The position numbers and the translations under genes are program-made. A stretch of 64,000 nucleotides of DNA from JACCZX01 sp038216465 (GTDB taxonomy: Bacteria > Pseudomonadota > Gammaproteobacteria > Burkholderiales > Burkholderiaceae_F): the NCBI GenBank assembly GCA_038216465.1, contig JBBQQC010000004.1:62001-126000 (forward strand), read 5' to 3'. Position 1 is the first letter of the stretch; every line of letters begins with the position of its first letter. This document shows positions 42,395 to 50,223 of the stretch, piece after piece. A model generated the notes under the pieces. That model did no database searches and was not told the origin of the DNA. It was given only the letters and a program-made list of their open reading frames with translations.

Positions 42395-42426
42395 AACGCA
42401 TGACGAACAAACAGGAAGGGTTTCAA

Positions 42427-42459
42427 ATGACGTTACGAACTACGTTCACCGGCTTTTGA
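42427..42459 (+). CDS. Threonine-rich leader peptide of thrS
   Basis: ATG 42427 follows a strong AGGAAGG ribosome site (42413-42419) at seven bases. The open frame encodes only ten residues, MTLRTTFTGF, then TGA; four are threonine (ACG, ACT, ACG, ACC). It lies between tRNA-Val and thrS, 23 bases before an intrinsic terminator. This matches leader peptides of amino-acid attenuators: scarce Thr-tRNA would stall a ribosome here and prevent terminator formation. The peptide itself probably has no function. Its good ribosome site and threonine bias are direct observations; regulation is inference. Confidence 0.78.
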   Translation: MTLRTTFTGF

Positions 42460-42482
42460 TGACGGGACGAGTTTGCCTTTCG

Positions 42483-42513
42483 AAAAAAAGTGCGGCTCGC
42501 CGCACTTTTTTTT
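42483..42513 (+). terminator. Intrinsic terminator before thrS (probable attenuator)
   Basis: A run of seven A and GTGCGG (42490-42495), a CTCG tetraloop, CCGCAC (42500-42505) and a run of eight T (42506-42513) form a strong terminator 17 bases before thrS. CCGGCTTTT at 42449-42457, at the end of the leader peptide frame, can pair with AAAAGTGCGG at 42486-42495 (one bulge) and would be a competing anti-terminator. It may also simply end the tRNA-Val transcript. Confidence 0.88.
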
Positions 42514-42529
42514 GACTGGAGCAAAGACC

Positions 42530-44467
42530 ATGATTTCGATTCGATTACCCGATGGTTCAAGTCGAAGTTACGACCCGCCGGTGACGCCGGCGCAGGTCGC
42601 GTCATCGATCGGCCCCGGCCTGGCGAAGGCCGCGATCGCCGCGAGGGTCGACGGCAAGCTGGTCGACATCTCGCACGTTATCGATCGCGACGCGGAGGTC
42701 GCGCTCGTGACCGAGCGCGACGCCGACGGCATCGACGTCATCCGCCATTCAACGGCGCATCTGCTTGCGTATGCGGTTAAGGAGCTATTTCCGGAAGCGC
42801 AGGTGACGATCGGCCCCGTGATTGAAAACGGGTTTTATTACGACTTCGCATACAAGCGTCCGTTTACACCGGACGATCTGGTGGCGATCGAGCAGAAAAT
42901 GGCCGAGCTCGCGAAGAAGGATGAGCCGGTAGTGCGCGAAGTCTGGAAGCGCGACGACGCCGTAAAATTTTTTGAGTCGATCGGCGAGAAGTACAAAGCC
43001 GAGATCATCGCTTCGATTCCGGCGAACGAAGATATTTCGCTGTATCGCGAGGGCGGCTTCATCGATCTGTGTCGCGGGCCACACGTGCCGTCGTCGGGTA
43101 AGTTAAAGGTGTTCAAGCTGACCAAGGTTGCCGGCGCGTACTGGCGCGGCGACCAGGCGAACGAACAATTGCAGCGCATATACGGCACGGCGTGGGGAAG
43201 GAAAGAAGACCAGGACGCTTATCTGAAGATGCTGGAAGAAGCCGAGCGGCGCGACCATCGCAAGCTCGGCAAAGAGCTCGACTTGTTTCATTTTCAGGAA
43301 GAAGCGCCGGGACTCGTGTTCTGGCATCCGAAGGGCTGGGTGATCTGGCAGGTGGTCGAGCAGTACTTGCGCGCCGTGTATCGCGACAACGGCTATCACG
43401 AGGTCAGGGCGCCCCAAATTCTCGACCGCTCGCTATGGGAAAGGTCCGGGCACTGGGAAAAGTACCGCGAAAACATGTTCACAACGGAGTCCGAGAATAG
43501 GTACTACGCGCTTAAGCCGATGAACTGCCCGGGGCACGTGCAGATCTACAACTCAAGCCTGCACAGCTATCGCGAGCTGCCGTTGCGTTACGGCGAGTTC
43601 GGCTTCTGCCATCGCAACGAGTCGTCGGGCTCATTGCACGGCTTGATGCGCGTGCGCGGATTCGTGCAAGACGATGGTCACATTTTCTGTACCGAAGAGC
43701 AGATCCTTGACGAATGCGTTACTTACACGGCCTTACTGCAAAAGGTGTATCGCGACTTCGGCTTTGAACAGCTGCTGTACAAAGTGGCGATGCGGCCCGA
43801 GCAGCGGATCGGCTCAGATGCGATCTGGGACAAGTCCGAACTTTCGTTAACGGAGTCGATGCGGCGTTCGGGCGTGGAGTTCGAAACTTTGCCCGGCGAA
43901 GGTGCTTTCTATGGTCCAAAGATCGAGTACCACTTAAAGGACTCGCTCGGTCGCGCCTGGCAATGCGGAACGATGCAGGTCGATTTCTCAATGCCGGAGC
44001 GGCTAGGCGCCGAGTATGTCGCCGAAGACAACAGCCGCAAGGTGCCGGTGATGCTGCACCGGGCGATCGTAGGGTCGCTCGAGCGCTTTATTGGCATGTT
44101 GATCGAGAACTACGCGGGCGCGATGCCGCCGTGGCTCGCGCCGGTACAGGCTGTCGTTGCCTGTATATCCGAGCATCAGGCAGTATATGCGGAGGGCGTT
44201 GCGCAAACGCTTCAAAAACAAGGCTTTAGGGCGGAATCCGATTTGCGCAATGAGAAGATCAACTATAAGATCCGCCAGCTCAGCCTACAGAAGCTCCCCT
44301 ACATCCTGGTTGTCGGCGACAAAGAAAAGCAAGCCAGCACGGTGGCCGTGCGCGCGCGCGGTGGCGCGGACTTGGGTGTGATGCCTTTGTCCGAATTTGC
44401 AGAACGTCTGCGGTTGGACGTCGAGCAGCGGCGCGATGTTTCAAATGCGTCGCAAGTGCGGCCCTGA
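42530..44467 (+). CDS. thrS: Threonyl-tRNA synthetase
   Basis: ThrS charges tRNA-Thr. ATG 42530 follows TGGAG at eight bases and gives MISIRLPDGSSRSY, 645 residues; an earlier in-frame start overlaps the terminator and is not conserved. Layout: N-terminal TGS domain (1-62), editing domain with HSTAHLLAYAVKELFP and the metal motif DLCRGPHVP, class II catalytic core (MNCPGHVQIY with the zinc Cys, HRNESSGSLHGLMRVRGF motif 2) and C-terminal anticodon-binding domain. The upstream leader peptide and terminator suggest control by Thr-tRNA charging. Confidence 0.98.
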   Translation: MISIRLPDGSSRSYDPPVTPAQVASSIGPGLAKAAIAARVDGKLVDISHVIDRDAEVALVTERDADGIDVIRHSTAHLLAYAVKELFPEAQVTIGPVIENGFYYDFAYKRPFTPDDLVAIEQKMAELAKKDEPVVREVWKRDDAVKFFESIGEKYKAEIIASIPANEDISLYREGGFIDLCRGPHVPSSGKLKVFKLTKVAGAYWRGDQANEQLQRIYGTAWGRKEDQDAYLKMLEEAERRDHRKLGKELDLFHFQEEAPGLVFWHPKGWVIWQVVEQYLRAVYRDNGYHEVRAPQILDRSLWERSGHWEKYRENMFTTESENRYYALKPMNCPGHVQIYNSSLHSYRELPLRYGEFGFCHRNESSGSLHGLMRVRGFVQDDGHIFCTEEQILDECVTYTALLQKVYRDFGFEQLLYKVAMRPEQRIGSDAIWDKSELSLTESMRRSGVEFETLPGEGAFYGPKIEYHLKDSLGRAWQCGTMQVDFSMPERLGAEYVAEDNSRKVPVMLHRAIVGSLERFIGMLIENYAGAMPPWLAPVQAVVACISEHQAVYAEGVAQTLQKQGFRAESDLRNEKINYKIRQLSLQKLPYILVVGDKEKQASTVAVRARGGADLGVMPLSEFAERLRLDVEQRRDVSNASQVRP

Positions 44468-44489
44468 TTTTTTTTTTGGAGAGATAAAT

Positions 44490-45011
44490 ATCGCTCAAGA
44501 ACGTTCACACCGGATCAACGGTGAAATAAGTGCTCCCGAAATACGTCTGACCGGCATCGAAGGCGAGGCTCTCGGAGTGGTTAAGCTGCCCGACGCGCTG
44601 CGCATGGCAGAGGAAGCTCAGGTCGATCTGGTGGAAATTGCTCCCACGGCTGTGCCGCCCGTCTGTCGCTTGATGGACTATGGCAAGTTCAAGTATCAGG
44701 AGCAGAAGAAGTCGCACGAAGCGAAGCTGAAGCAAAAGCAGATTCAGATCAAGGAAGTCAAATTCCGCCCGCAAACGGACGAGAACGATTACCTGACGAA
44801 GATGCGAAACCTGACACGTTTTCTGGAGGAGGGCGATAAGGCCAAGATCACGCTCCGGTTTCGCGGCCGTGAGATGGCGCATCAGGAGTTCGGTGTCAAG
44901 CTGCTGGAGCGGGTGCGCGATGAATTGGCGAACATGGCAGTCGTCGAATCGATGCCCAGATTGGAAGGGCGCCAGATGGTGATGGTGATGGCGCCGAAGA
45001 AGAAAAAGTAA
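44490..45011 (+). CDS. infC: Translation initiation factor IF-3 (probable AUC start)
   Basis: IF-3 prevents 50S joining and proofreads the start codon. No ATG, GTG or TTG exists at the conserved N-terminus (AQERSHRINGEISAPEIRL). ATC 44490 lies eight bases after GGAG (44478-44481) and is the best start, giving 173 residues. A non-canonical AUU/AUC start is the known autoregulatory device of infC: IF-3 discriminates against its own start. ATA 44484 is less likely. A run of ten T (44468-44477) precedes the ribosome site. Conserved segments include DLVEIAPTAVPPVCRLMDYG and KEVKFRPQTDENDY. It lies between thrS and rpmI as usual. Confidence 0.93.
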   Translation: MAQERSHRINGEISAPEIRLTGIEGEALGVVKLPDALRMAEEAQVDLVEIAPTAVPPVCRLMDYGKFKYQEQKKSHEAKLKQKQIQIKEVKFRPQTDENDYLTKMRNLTRFLEEGDKAKITLRFRGREMAHQEFGVKLLERVRDELANMAVVESMPRLEGRQMVMVMAPKKKK

Positions 45012-45083
45012 ACCATCGACAAGTGGGATCAGGCTCAAAGACTCGAAAGGGCGCCTGCAATCATCAAAGAACGAAGGGTTTTT

Positions 45084-45281
45084 ATGCCGAAGATGAAGAC
45101 GAAAAAGAGCGCTGCCAAGCGCTTCGAGGTTCGCGCCAGCGGGTCGATCAAGCGTGGTCAGGCCGCCAAACGCCATCTGCTCACCAAGCGCACCACCAAG
45201 AACAAGCGCCATCTGCGCGGTGCGGTCAACATGCATGAGGCGGATGTGAAGTCCGTGCGCCGCATGCTGCCGTACGCTTAA
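45084..45281 (+). CDS. rpmI: 50S ribosomal protein L35
   Basis: The basic 65-residue protein starts MPKMKTKKSAAKRFEVRASG and carries the L35 signature region with the segment LLTKRTTKNKRHLRG. It is a small component of the large ribosomal subunit. It lies 72 bases after infC and 11 bases before rplT, the conserved infC-rpmI-rplT operon; in relatives L20 represses this operon's translation. Confidence 0.98.
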   Translation: MPKMKTKKSAAKRFEVRASGSIKRGQAAKRHLLTKRTTKNKRHLRGAVNMHEADVKSVRRMLPYA

Positions 45282-45292
45282 GGGGAGCGACG

Positions 45293-45649
45293 ATGCCGAG
45301 AGTAAAACGAGGTACAACGGCGCGCGCGCGCCACAAAAAGGTGCTGGCGCAGGCGGTCGGGTTCACGCGCCGCCGCAAGAACGTATTTCGCGTTGCGAAG
45401 GAAGCGGTGATGAAGGCGGGGCAGTATGCCTATCGCGATCGCCGCAACAAGAAGCGCACCTTTCGCGCGTTATGGATCGCACGTATCAACGCCGCGGTGC
45501 GCGAGCACGGGATCAGCTACAGCGTATTCATGAACGGGCTGAACAAGGCCGAGATCGGGCTGGATCGCAAGATCCTGGCCGATATGGCCGTGCTCGACAA
45601 ACCGGGCTTCGCGGCGGTCGTTGAAAAGGTAAAGGCCACGATTGCCTGA
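45293..45649 (+). CDS. rplT: 50S ribosomal protein L20
   Basis: The 118-residue protein starts MPRVKRGTTARARHKKVLAQ. L20 binds 23S rRNA early in assembly and is an autogenous repressor of infC-rpmI-rplT in other bacteria. It has a long basic N-terminal helix and the segment KKRTFRALWIARINAAVREH typical of L20. It is preceded by AGGGGAG and followed by an intrinsic terminator at 45681. Confidence 0.98.
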   Translation: MPRVKRGTTARARHKKVLAQAVGFTRRRKNVFRVAKEAVMKAGQYAYRDRRNKKRTFRALWIARINAAVREHGISYSVFMNGLNKAEIGLDRKILADMAVLDKPGFAAVVEKVKATIA

Positions 45650-45680
45650 TCGCTGCGAACTAACAGACAAGAAGATCAAA

Positions 45681-45708
45681 ACGGGGCCTAATGCGAGGCC
45701 CCGTTTTT
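45681..45708 (+). terminator. Intrinsic terminator between rplT and pheS
   Basis: ACGGGGCCT (45681-45689), a six-base loop and AGGCCCCGT (45696-45704) form a nine-pair stem followed by TTTTT. It ends ten bases before the pheS ATG. Read-through probably feeds pheS-pheT. No Phe-rich leader peptide comparable to E. coli pheM fits in the 31 bases between the rplT stop and the stem. Confidence 0.9.
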
Positions 45709-45718
45709 GTTTGCACCG

Positions 45719-46738
45719 ATGGACGCTGAACTAGACCAGTTGATCGCCGAAGCGCGCGCCGCGTTCGCGCAGGCAACGCAGCCGGCCGCGCTTGAAAACG
45801 AAAAGGCGCGTTACCTGGGCAAGAACGGCGTCATCACCGACCGGCTGAAGGCGCTCGCGAAGCTGGCCCCGGAAGACAGGCGCACCGCCGGCGCAGGCCT
45901 CAATGCGGCCAAAGATGCGATCGAGCGATTGCTTGCGGAGCGTCGGCAAGCGTTGGCCGACCTGCGGCTCAACGAGCAACTGGCAGCCGAATCGATTGAT
46001 GTGTCGCTGCCGGGCCGCACGCGTAGCGACGGCACTGTCCATCCGATCGCGCGCACGTGGATGCGCATCGAGGAGATCTTCCGCTCGATCGGTTTTGATT
46101 TCGCCGCAGGGCCGGAGATCGAGACCGACTGGTACAACTTCACCGCGCTGAACAGCCCCGAAAATCATCCGGCGCGTTCGATGCAGGATACGTTCTACGT
46201 CGATGCGTACGACGACGATGGGCGCCCGCTGGTTTTGCGCACGCATACGAGCCCGATGCAGGTTCGCTACGCGCGCACGCACCGGCCACCCATCAAGGTG
46301 ATCGCGATCGGCCGCTGCTATCGAGTCGACAACGACGCGACCCACTCGCCAATGTTCCATCAGGTCGAAGGCCTGTGGCTCGACGAGAACATCAGCTTTG
46401 CCGACCTGAAAGCCGTCTACACGAACTTCCTGCAATGTTTCTTCGAGACCGATCAGCTCGCGGTGCGCTTCCGTCCTTCGTACTTCCCGTTTACCGAACC
46501 GTCGGCCGAAATCGACATGATGTTTACCAGCGGTACGCGCCAGGGCCGCTGGCTCGAGATTTCTGGCTCCGGCCAGGTTCACCCGAATGTGATCCGTAAC
46601 TTTGGTTTTGATCCGGAACAGACGCAGGGCTTCGCGTTCGGCTCCGGGCTCGAGCGGTTGGCGATGCTTCGGTATGGCGTTGACGACCTGCGCATGTTCT
46701 TCGACGGCGACTTGCGCTTTCTGCATCAATTTGCCTAG
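45719..46738 (+). CDS. pheS: Phenylalanyl-tRNA synthetase alpha subunit
   Basis: PheS is the catalytic subunit of the (alpha-beta)2 enzyme. ATG 45719 gives MDAELDQLIAEARAAFAQAT and 339 residues; a TTG four codons upstream overlaps the terminator T-run. An N-terminal coiled coil for tRNA binding precedes the class II core: motif 2 IGRCYRVDNDATHSPMFHQVE and motif 3 GFAFGSGLERLAMLRYG. The familiar Ala at the Phe-binding pocket lies in that last motif (FAFGSG). pheT follows after two bases. Confidence 0.98.
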   Translation: MDAELDQLIAEARAAFAQATQPAALENEKARYLGKNGVITDRLKALAKLAPEDRRTAGAGLNAAKDAIERLLAERRQALADLRLNEQLAAESIDVSLPGRTRSDGTVHPIARTWMRIEEIFRSIGFDFAAGPEIETDWYNFTALNSPENHPARSMQDTFYVDAYDDDGRPLVLRTHTSPMQVRYARTHRPPIKVIAIGRCYRVDNDATHSPMFHQVEGLWLDENISFADLKAVYTNFLQCFFETDQLAVRFRPSYFPFTEPSAEIDMMFTSGTRQGRWLEISGSGQVHPNVIRNFGFDPEQTQGFAFGSGLERLAMLRYGVDDLRMFFDGDLRFLHQFA

Positions 46739-46740
46739 TC

Positions 46741-49173
46741 ATGCAGTTTTCCGAACAGTGGCTGCGTAGCTACGCCAATCCGCCGTATTCGAGCGAGGAG
46801 CTCGCCGAGCGGTTGACGATGGCGGGCCTCGAAGTCGAGAGCGTCGACGCGGTCGCGCCGCCGTTCTCGGGAGTCGTCGTGGGCGAGGTCCTGCGCGTTG
46901 TTCGGCATCCCAATGCGGACAAGCTGACCGTGTGCGAGGTCGAGGTCGGCGCGGGCGAGATCTTGTCGATCGTCTGCGGTGCATCGAACGTGGCGCCGGG
47001 GATCAAGACGCCGTGCGCGCTGGTCGGTGCGGTGCTGCCCGGCGGCAGCGAGATCGGCGCGACTGCTTTACGCGGCGTGCAGTCGCAAGGCATGCTGTGC
47101 TCGGCGCGCGAACTCGGACTGTCAGAAGACGACGCCGGCCTTCTGATTCTCGATGTCGATGCCCCACTCGGCGCCGACCTGCGCGACGTGCTTGGGCTCG
47201 ACGATCGCAAGCTGACGATCACGCTCACACCCGATCGTGCCGATTGCCTGAGCGTGATCGGCGTGGCACGCGAGGTCGCCGCGCTCGCGGGTTCGCCGTT
47301 GACGCTATCGCCGATCAGTGCCGTGCCACCGGCGATTGGCGACCGCGTGCCGGTAGTCATCGAAGCGCCCGAGTTGTGCGGACGCTTCTCGGGCCGCGTG
47401 ATCCGCGGCGTCGATGCGCGCGCGCAAACGCCGCAATGGATCAAGCAGCGACTCGAGCGCAGCGGCCAGCGCCCTATCTCGGCATTGGTTGACATCTCGA
47501 ACTACGCAATGCTCGAACTGGGCCGACCGACGCACGTGTTTGATCTGGACAAGATACGCGGCGGCCTGACCGTGCGCTGGGGGCTAACGGGAGAGCGCAT
47601 CGAGTTGTTGAATGGCCAGAGAGTCGATATTGATTCGACCGTCGGCGTGATCGCTGACAAGGCCGGCGTCGAAGCGCTTGCGGGCATCATGGGAGGTGCC
47701 GCGACGGCTATTTCACTCGACACGCGCAACGTCTACCTGGAGGCTGCGTTCTGGTGGCCCGATTCGATTCGCGGCCGCGCGCGTCGCTACAACTTCTCAA
47801 CCGACGCCGCGCACCGCTTTGAACGCGGTGTGGACTTTGCCAGCAACGTCGACCACGTCGAATACATCACGCGCCTGATTCTTGATGTCTGCGGTGGGCA
47901 GGCGGGGCCGGTCGATGATCAGGTGCGCGCGCTGCCGCAACGCACGCCGATCAGGATGCGCATCGAGCGCTGCCGCCGGTTGCTGGGAATGGCAATCGAT
48001 GCGGATGCAATCGCGGCGGCGTTCCGCCGGATTGGCTTCGAGTTCGAGCAGCGCGACGACAGCTTCCTGGTCACGCCGCCAAGCTTTCGCTTCGATCTCG
48101 AGATCGAACAAGACCTGATAGGCGAAGTGGCGCGCCTGACTGGCTACGAAAACATTCCGTCTCACGCACCGCGTGTCGCGGCAACGATGCGTGCCGAGCC
48201 GGAGGAGCGGAGGTCCACGCATGACGTTCGCCGTGCGCTGGCGTTCGCCGGGTATACCGAGCTCATCAACTATTCGTTCGTCGATGCGCAGTCAGAGCAT
48301 GACTTCGCCGCGAACGACAACCCGATCGCTGTGCTGAATCCAATCGCGAGTCAGATGTCGGTGATGCGCAGCACTCTGCTCGGGGGTTTGGTCAACGCTC
48401 TGTCACACAACTTGAATCGCAAAGCGAGCCGCGCGCGCCTATTCGAGATCGGCCGCGTCTACCGACGCGACCCCCAACAGCAAGGCGGGGCTTTGCGGGT
48501 GGCAGGCGTCGATCAGCGCAACCGCGTCGCCGGACTCGCGTATGGATCGAGGGACGATGAGCAGTGGGGAGTGCCTGCGCGTGACGTCGACTTTTTCGAC
48601 ATTAAAGGGAATGTTCAGTCGCTGGTGCCGCGAGCGCGCTTCGTCGCGGAACAGCATCCGGCACTGCATCCCGGTCGCAGCGCGACGATCGAGCTTGACG
48701 GCAAGTCGATTGGAATGATTGGGCAGTTGCATCCGCGTCTGCAACAGCGGTATGAGTTGCCAAAGTCGCCGGTCGTGTTCGAGCTTGACCTGGCGCCGCT
48801 GCTGGCGCGCACACTGCCGCGTTATCGGGCGCTTTCCCGCTTTCAGCCGGTGCAGCGCGACATCTCGATCACTGTCGCCGAAGCGGTGCCGTTGCAGGCG
48901 ATTCTTGACGCGGTCAGCGCGCGGTCGGCCTCAGGCGGCCGCCTGTCGGCGCTGCGCGAGTTCCGGCTGTTCGATGTGTATCGTGCGCAGCCCAATTCAA
49001 GCAAAGTCGCGGAAGCGAGCGCTAACGTATTGTTAAATAAAGAGAAAAGTCTTGCGTTCCGATTGGTTCTGCAAGATACTGAGGCGCCGGTCAGTGACAC
49101 CGAAGCTGACGCCGCAGTTGAAGCAGTGGTTGAGGTGCTGAAGCAAAGATTCGAAGCCCGCTTGCGTCACTAA
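46741..49173 (+). CDS. pheT: Phenylalanyl-tRNA synthetase beta subunit
   Basis: The 810-residue beta subunit binds tRNA-Phe and edits mischarged Tyr-tRNA. Domains: N-terminal tRNA-binding EMAP-like domain (VVVGEVLRVVRHPNADKLTV), B3/B4 editing domain near residues 200-400, B5 DNA-binding-like domain (from about 400), the inactive class II-like core (VARLTGYENIPS) and the C-terminal ferredoxin-fold anticodon-binding domain (SRFQPVQRDISITV). It starts two bases after pheS and precedes ihfA. Confidence 0.98.
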   Translation: MQFSEQWLRSYANPPYSSEELAERLTMAGLEVESVDAVAPPFSGVVVGEVLRVVRHPNADKLTVCEVEVGAGEILSIVCGASNVAPGIKTPCALVGAVLPGGSEIGATALRGVQSQGMLCSARELGLSEDDAGLLILDVDAPLGADLRDVLGLDDRKLTITLTPDRADCLSVIGVAREVAALAGSPLTLSPISAVPPAIGDRVPVVIEAPELCGRFSGRVIRGVDARAQTPQWIKQRLERSGQRPISALVDISNYAMLELGRPTHVFDLDKIRGGLTVRWGLTGERIELLNGQRVDIDSTVGVIADKAGVEALAGIMGGAATAISLDTRNVYLEAAFWWPDSIRGRARRYNFSTDAAHRFERGVDFASNVDHVEYITRLILDVCGGQAGPVDDQVRALPQRTPIRMRIERCRRLLGMAIDADAIAAAFRRIGFEFEQRDDSFLVTPPSFRFDLEIEQDLIGEVARLTGYENIPSHAPRVAATMRAEPEERRSTHDVRRALAFAGYTELINYSFVDAQSEHDFAANDNPIAVLNPIASQMSVMRSTLLGGLVNALSHNLNRKASRARLFEIGRVYRRDPQQQGGALRVAGVDQRNRVAGLAYGSRDDEQWGVPARDVDFFDIKGNVQSLVPRARFVAEQHPALHPGRSATIELDGKSIGMIGQLHPRLQQRYELPKSPVVFELDLAPLLARTLPRYRALSRFQPVQRDISITVAEAVPLQAILDAVSARSASGGRLSALREFRLFDVYRAQPNSSKVAEASANVLLNKEKSLAFRLVLQDTEAPVSDTEADAAVEAVVEVLKQRFEARLRH

Positions 49174-49256
49174 TGCCCTGCATGCGAGATAACGCGCCCT
49201 GACTTTTTATGGCAGCAGCCGACTTTAAGTTTCCAGATTTGCCGCGGAACGCGGCT

Positions 49257-49577
49257 ATGCACTCGACGGATCGCAGCGCCAAGACGGTGACCAAGGCCGA
49301 GCTTGCCGAAGCGTTGTTCGATCGCCTGGGCCTGAACAAGCGGGAAGCCAAAGACATGGTCGACGGGTTCTTCGATGAAATCCGGCAAGCGCTCGAGCGT
49401 GGCGAATCGGTGAAGCTTTCGGGCTTCGGCAATTTCCAGCTACGTGACAAACCGCAGCGTCCGGGCCGAAACCCGAAAACAGGTGAGGAGATTGCTATAA
49501 CCGCCCGACGCGTCGTCACTTTTCATGCGAGTCAGAAGTTGAAAGCGGCGGTTGCTACAGCGGCCCGTAGCCCCTGA
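49257..49577 (+). CDS. ihfA: Integration host factor alpha subunit
   Basis: IhfA pairs with IhfB to bend DNA sharply. The core TKAELAEALFDRLGLNKREA and the DNA-inserting arm RPGRNPKTGEEIAITARRVV are clear. ATG 49257 (GGA eight bases upstream) gives 106 residues, close to E. coli's 99. An upstream ATG at 49209 would add 16 unconserved residues and has no ribosome site; it remains possible. The pheT-ihfA-merR order is typical of betaproteobacteria. Confidence 0.95.
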   Translation: MHSTDRSAKTVTKAELAEALFDRLGLNKREAKDMVDGFFDEIRQALERGESVKLSGFGNFQLRDKPQRPGRNPKTGEEIAITARRVVTFHASQKLKAAVATAARSP

Positions 49578-49596
49578 TCAATTGCGTTGTTCAATT

Positions 49597-49632
49597 AGCG
49601 CCACCCGCACACAAAGCGCCACCCGCACACAA
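49597..49632 (+). repeat. Exact tandem duplication of an 18-base unit
   Basis: AGCGCCACCCGCACACAA occurs twice back to back (49597-49614 and 49615-49632) in the ihfA-merR gap. It may be a recent slippage duplication. It is not coding on either side. Confidence 0.9.
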
Positions 49633-49649
49633 CTTTCTGCGCTTAATCC

Positions 49650-50066
49650 ATGCAGCGCCACGAAGCTCCGATTCAATTGCCATCGATTCCGGCCAAGCGC
49701 TACTTCACAATCGGTGAAGTCAGCGACTTGTGCGGCGTGAAGCCGCATGTACTGCGCTACTGGGAGCAGGAGTTCACGCAGCTGCGGCCGGTCAAGCGGC
49801 GCGGCAACCGCCGCTACTATCAACATCATGAAGTTCTTCTGATTCGCAAAATCCGCGAATTGTTGTACGAGCAGGGCTTCACCATCAGCGGTGCGCGCAA
49901 TCGCCTCGACGATCCGGCGCACGCCGAGCCGGCGCCACGCGCCGGCTTGATCGCGGCGAACGATCCGGCGCCGGTCAACGGCGACGGCACAAAGGTGCCG
50001 GTGGTTGATATCGCAGCGCTGCACATCGAACTCGCTGCGATTCGAAAACTGTTACGGCATCGTTAG
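49650..50066 (+). CDS. MerR-family transcriptional regulator
   Basis: The 138-residue protein has a MerR winged helix-turn-helix near residues 17-85 (YFTIGEVSDLCGVKPHVLRY, then WEQEFTQLRPVKRRGNRRYY). The C-terminal part is short, lacks the cysteines of metal-sensing MerR proteins and ends in a helical segment. This type, similar to the MlrA DNA-binding region, lies directly after ihfA in many betaproteobacteria. The target genes and ligand are unknown. The tRNA-Pro promoter overlaps its last codons. Confidence 0.9.
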   Translation: MQRHEAPIQLPSIPAKRYFTIGEVSDLCGVKPHVLRYWEQEFTQLRPVKRRGNRRYYQHHEVLLIRKIRELLYEQGFTISGARNRLDDPAHAEPAPRAGLIAANDPAPVNGDGTKVPVVDIAALHIELAAIRKLLRHR

Positions 50067-50081
50067 GGGACTGGATATACT
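50052..50081 (+). promoter_or_regulatory. Putative promoter of tRNA-Pro
   Basis: TTACGG (50052-50057) and TATACT (50076-50081) are separated by 18 bases. Transcription would begin close to 50088, just before the tRNA 5' end. The -35 lies within the last codons of the merR-like gene. Confidence 0.55.
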
Positions 50082-50087
50082 GCGCGC

Positions 50088-50166
<79 letters not shown>

Positions 50167-50180
50167 GGGTTACCTAGACA

Positions 50181-50220
50181 AGCCGGTGTTCGCAGCGCGG
50201 ACACCGGCTACTTTCTTTTT
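50181..50220 (+). terminator. Intrinsic terminator after tRNA-Pro
   Basis: AGCCGGTGT (50181-50189) pairs with ACACCGGCT (50201-50209) around an 11-base loop, followed by a T-rich tract (50212-50220). It ends three bases before the surE ATG, so surE may depend on read-through or on a promoter in this region. Confidence 0.85.
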
Positions 50221-50223
50221 GAA

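Noticed and set aside
45731..46729. 332-residue reverse-strand frame over pheS
   Set aside because: Antisense shadow of conserved PheS; no ribosome site or domain pattern.
49209..49256. Longer N-terminus of IhfA
   Set aside because: The extra 16 residues are not like the family and lack a ribosome site; ATG 49257 preferred, though not proven.
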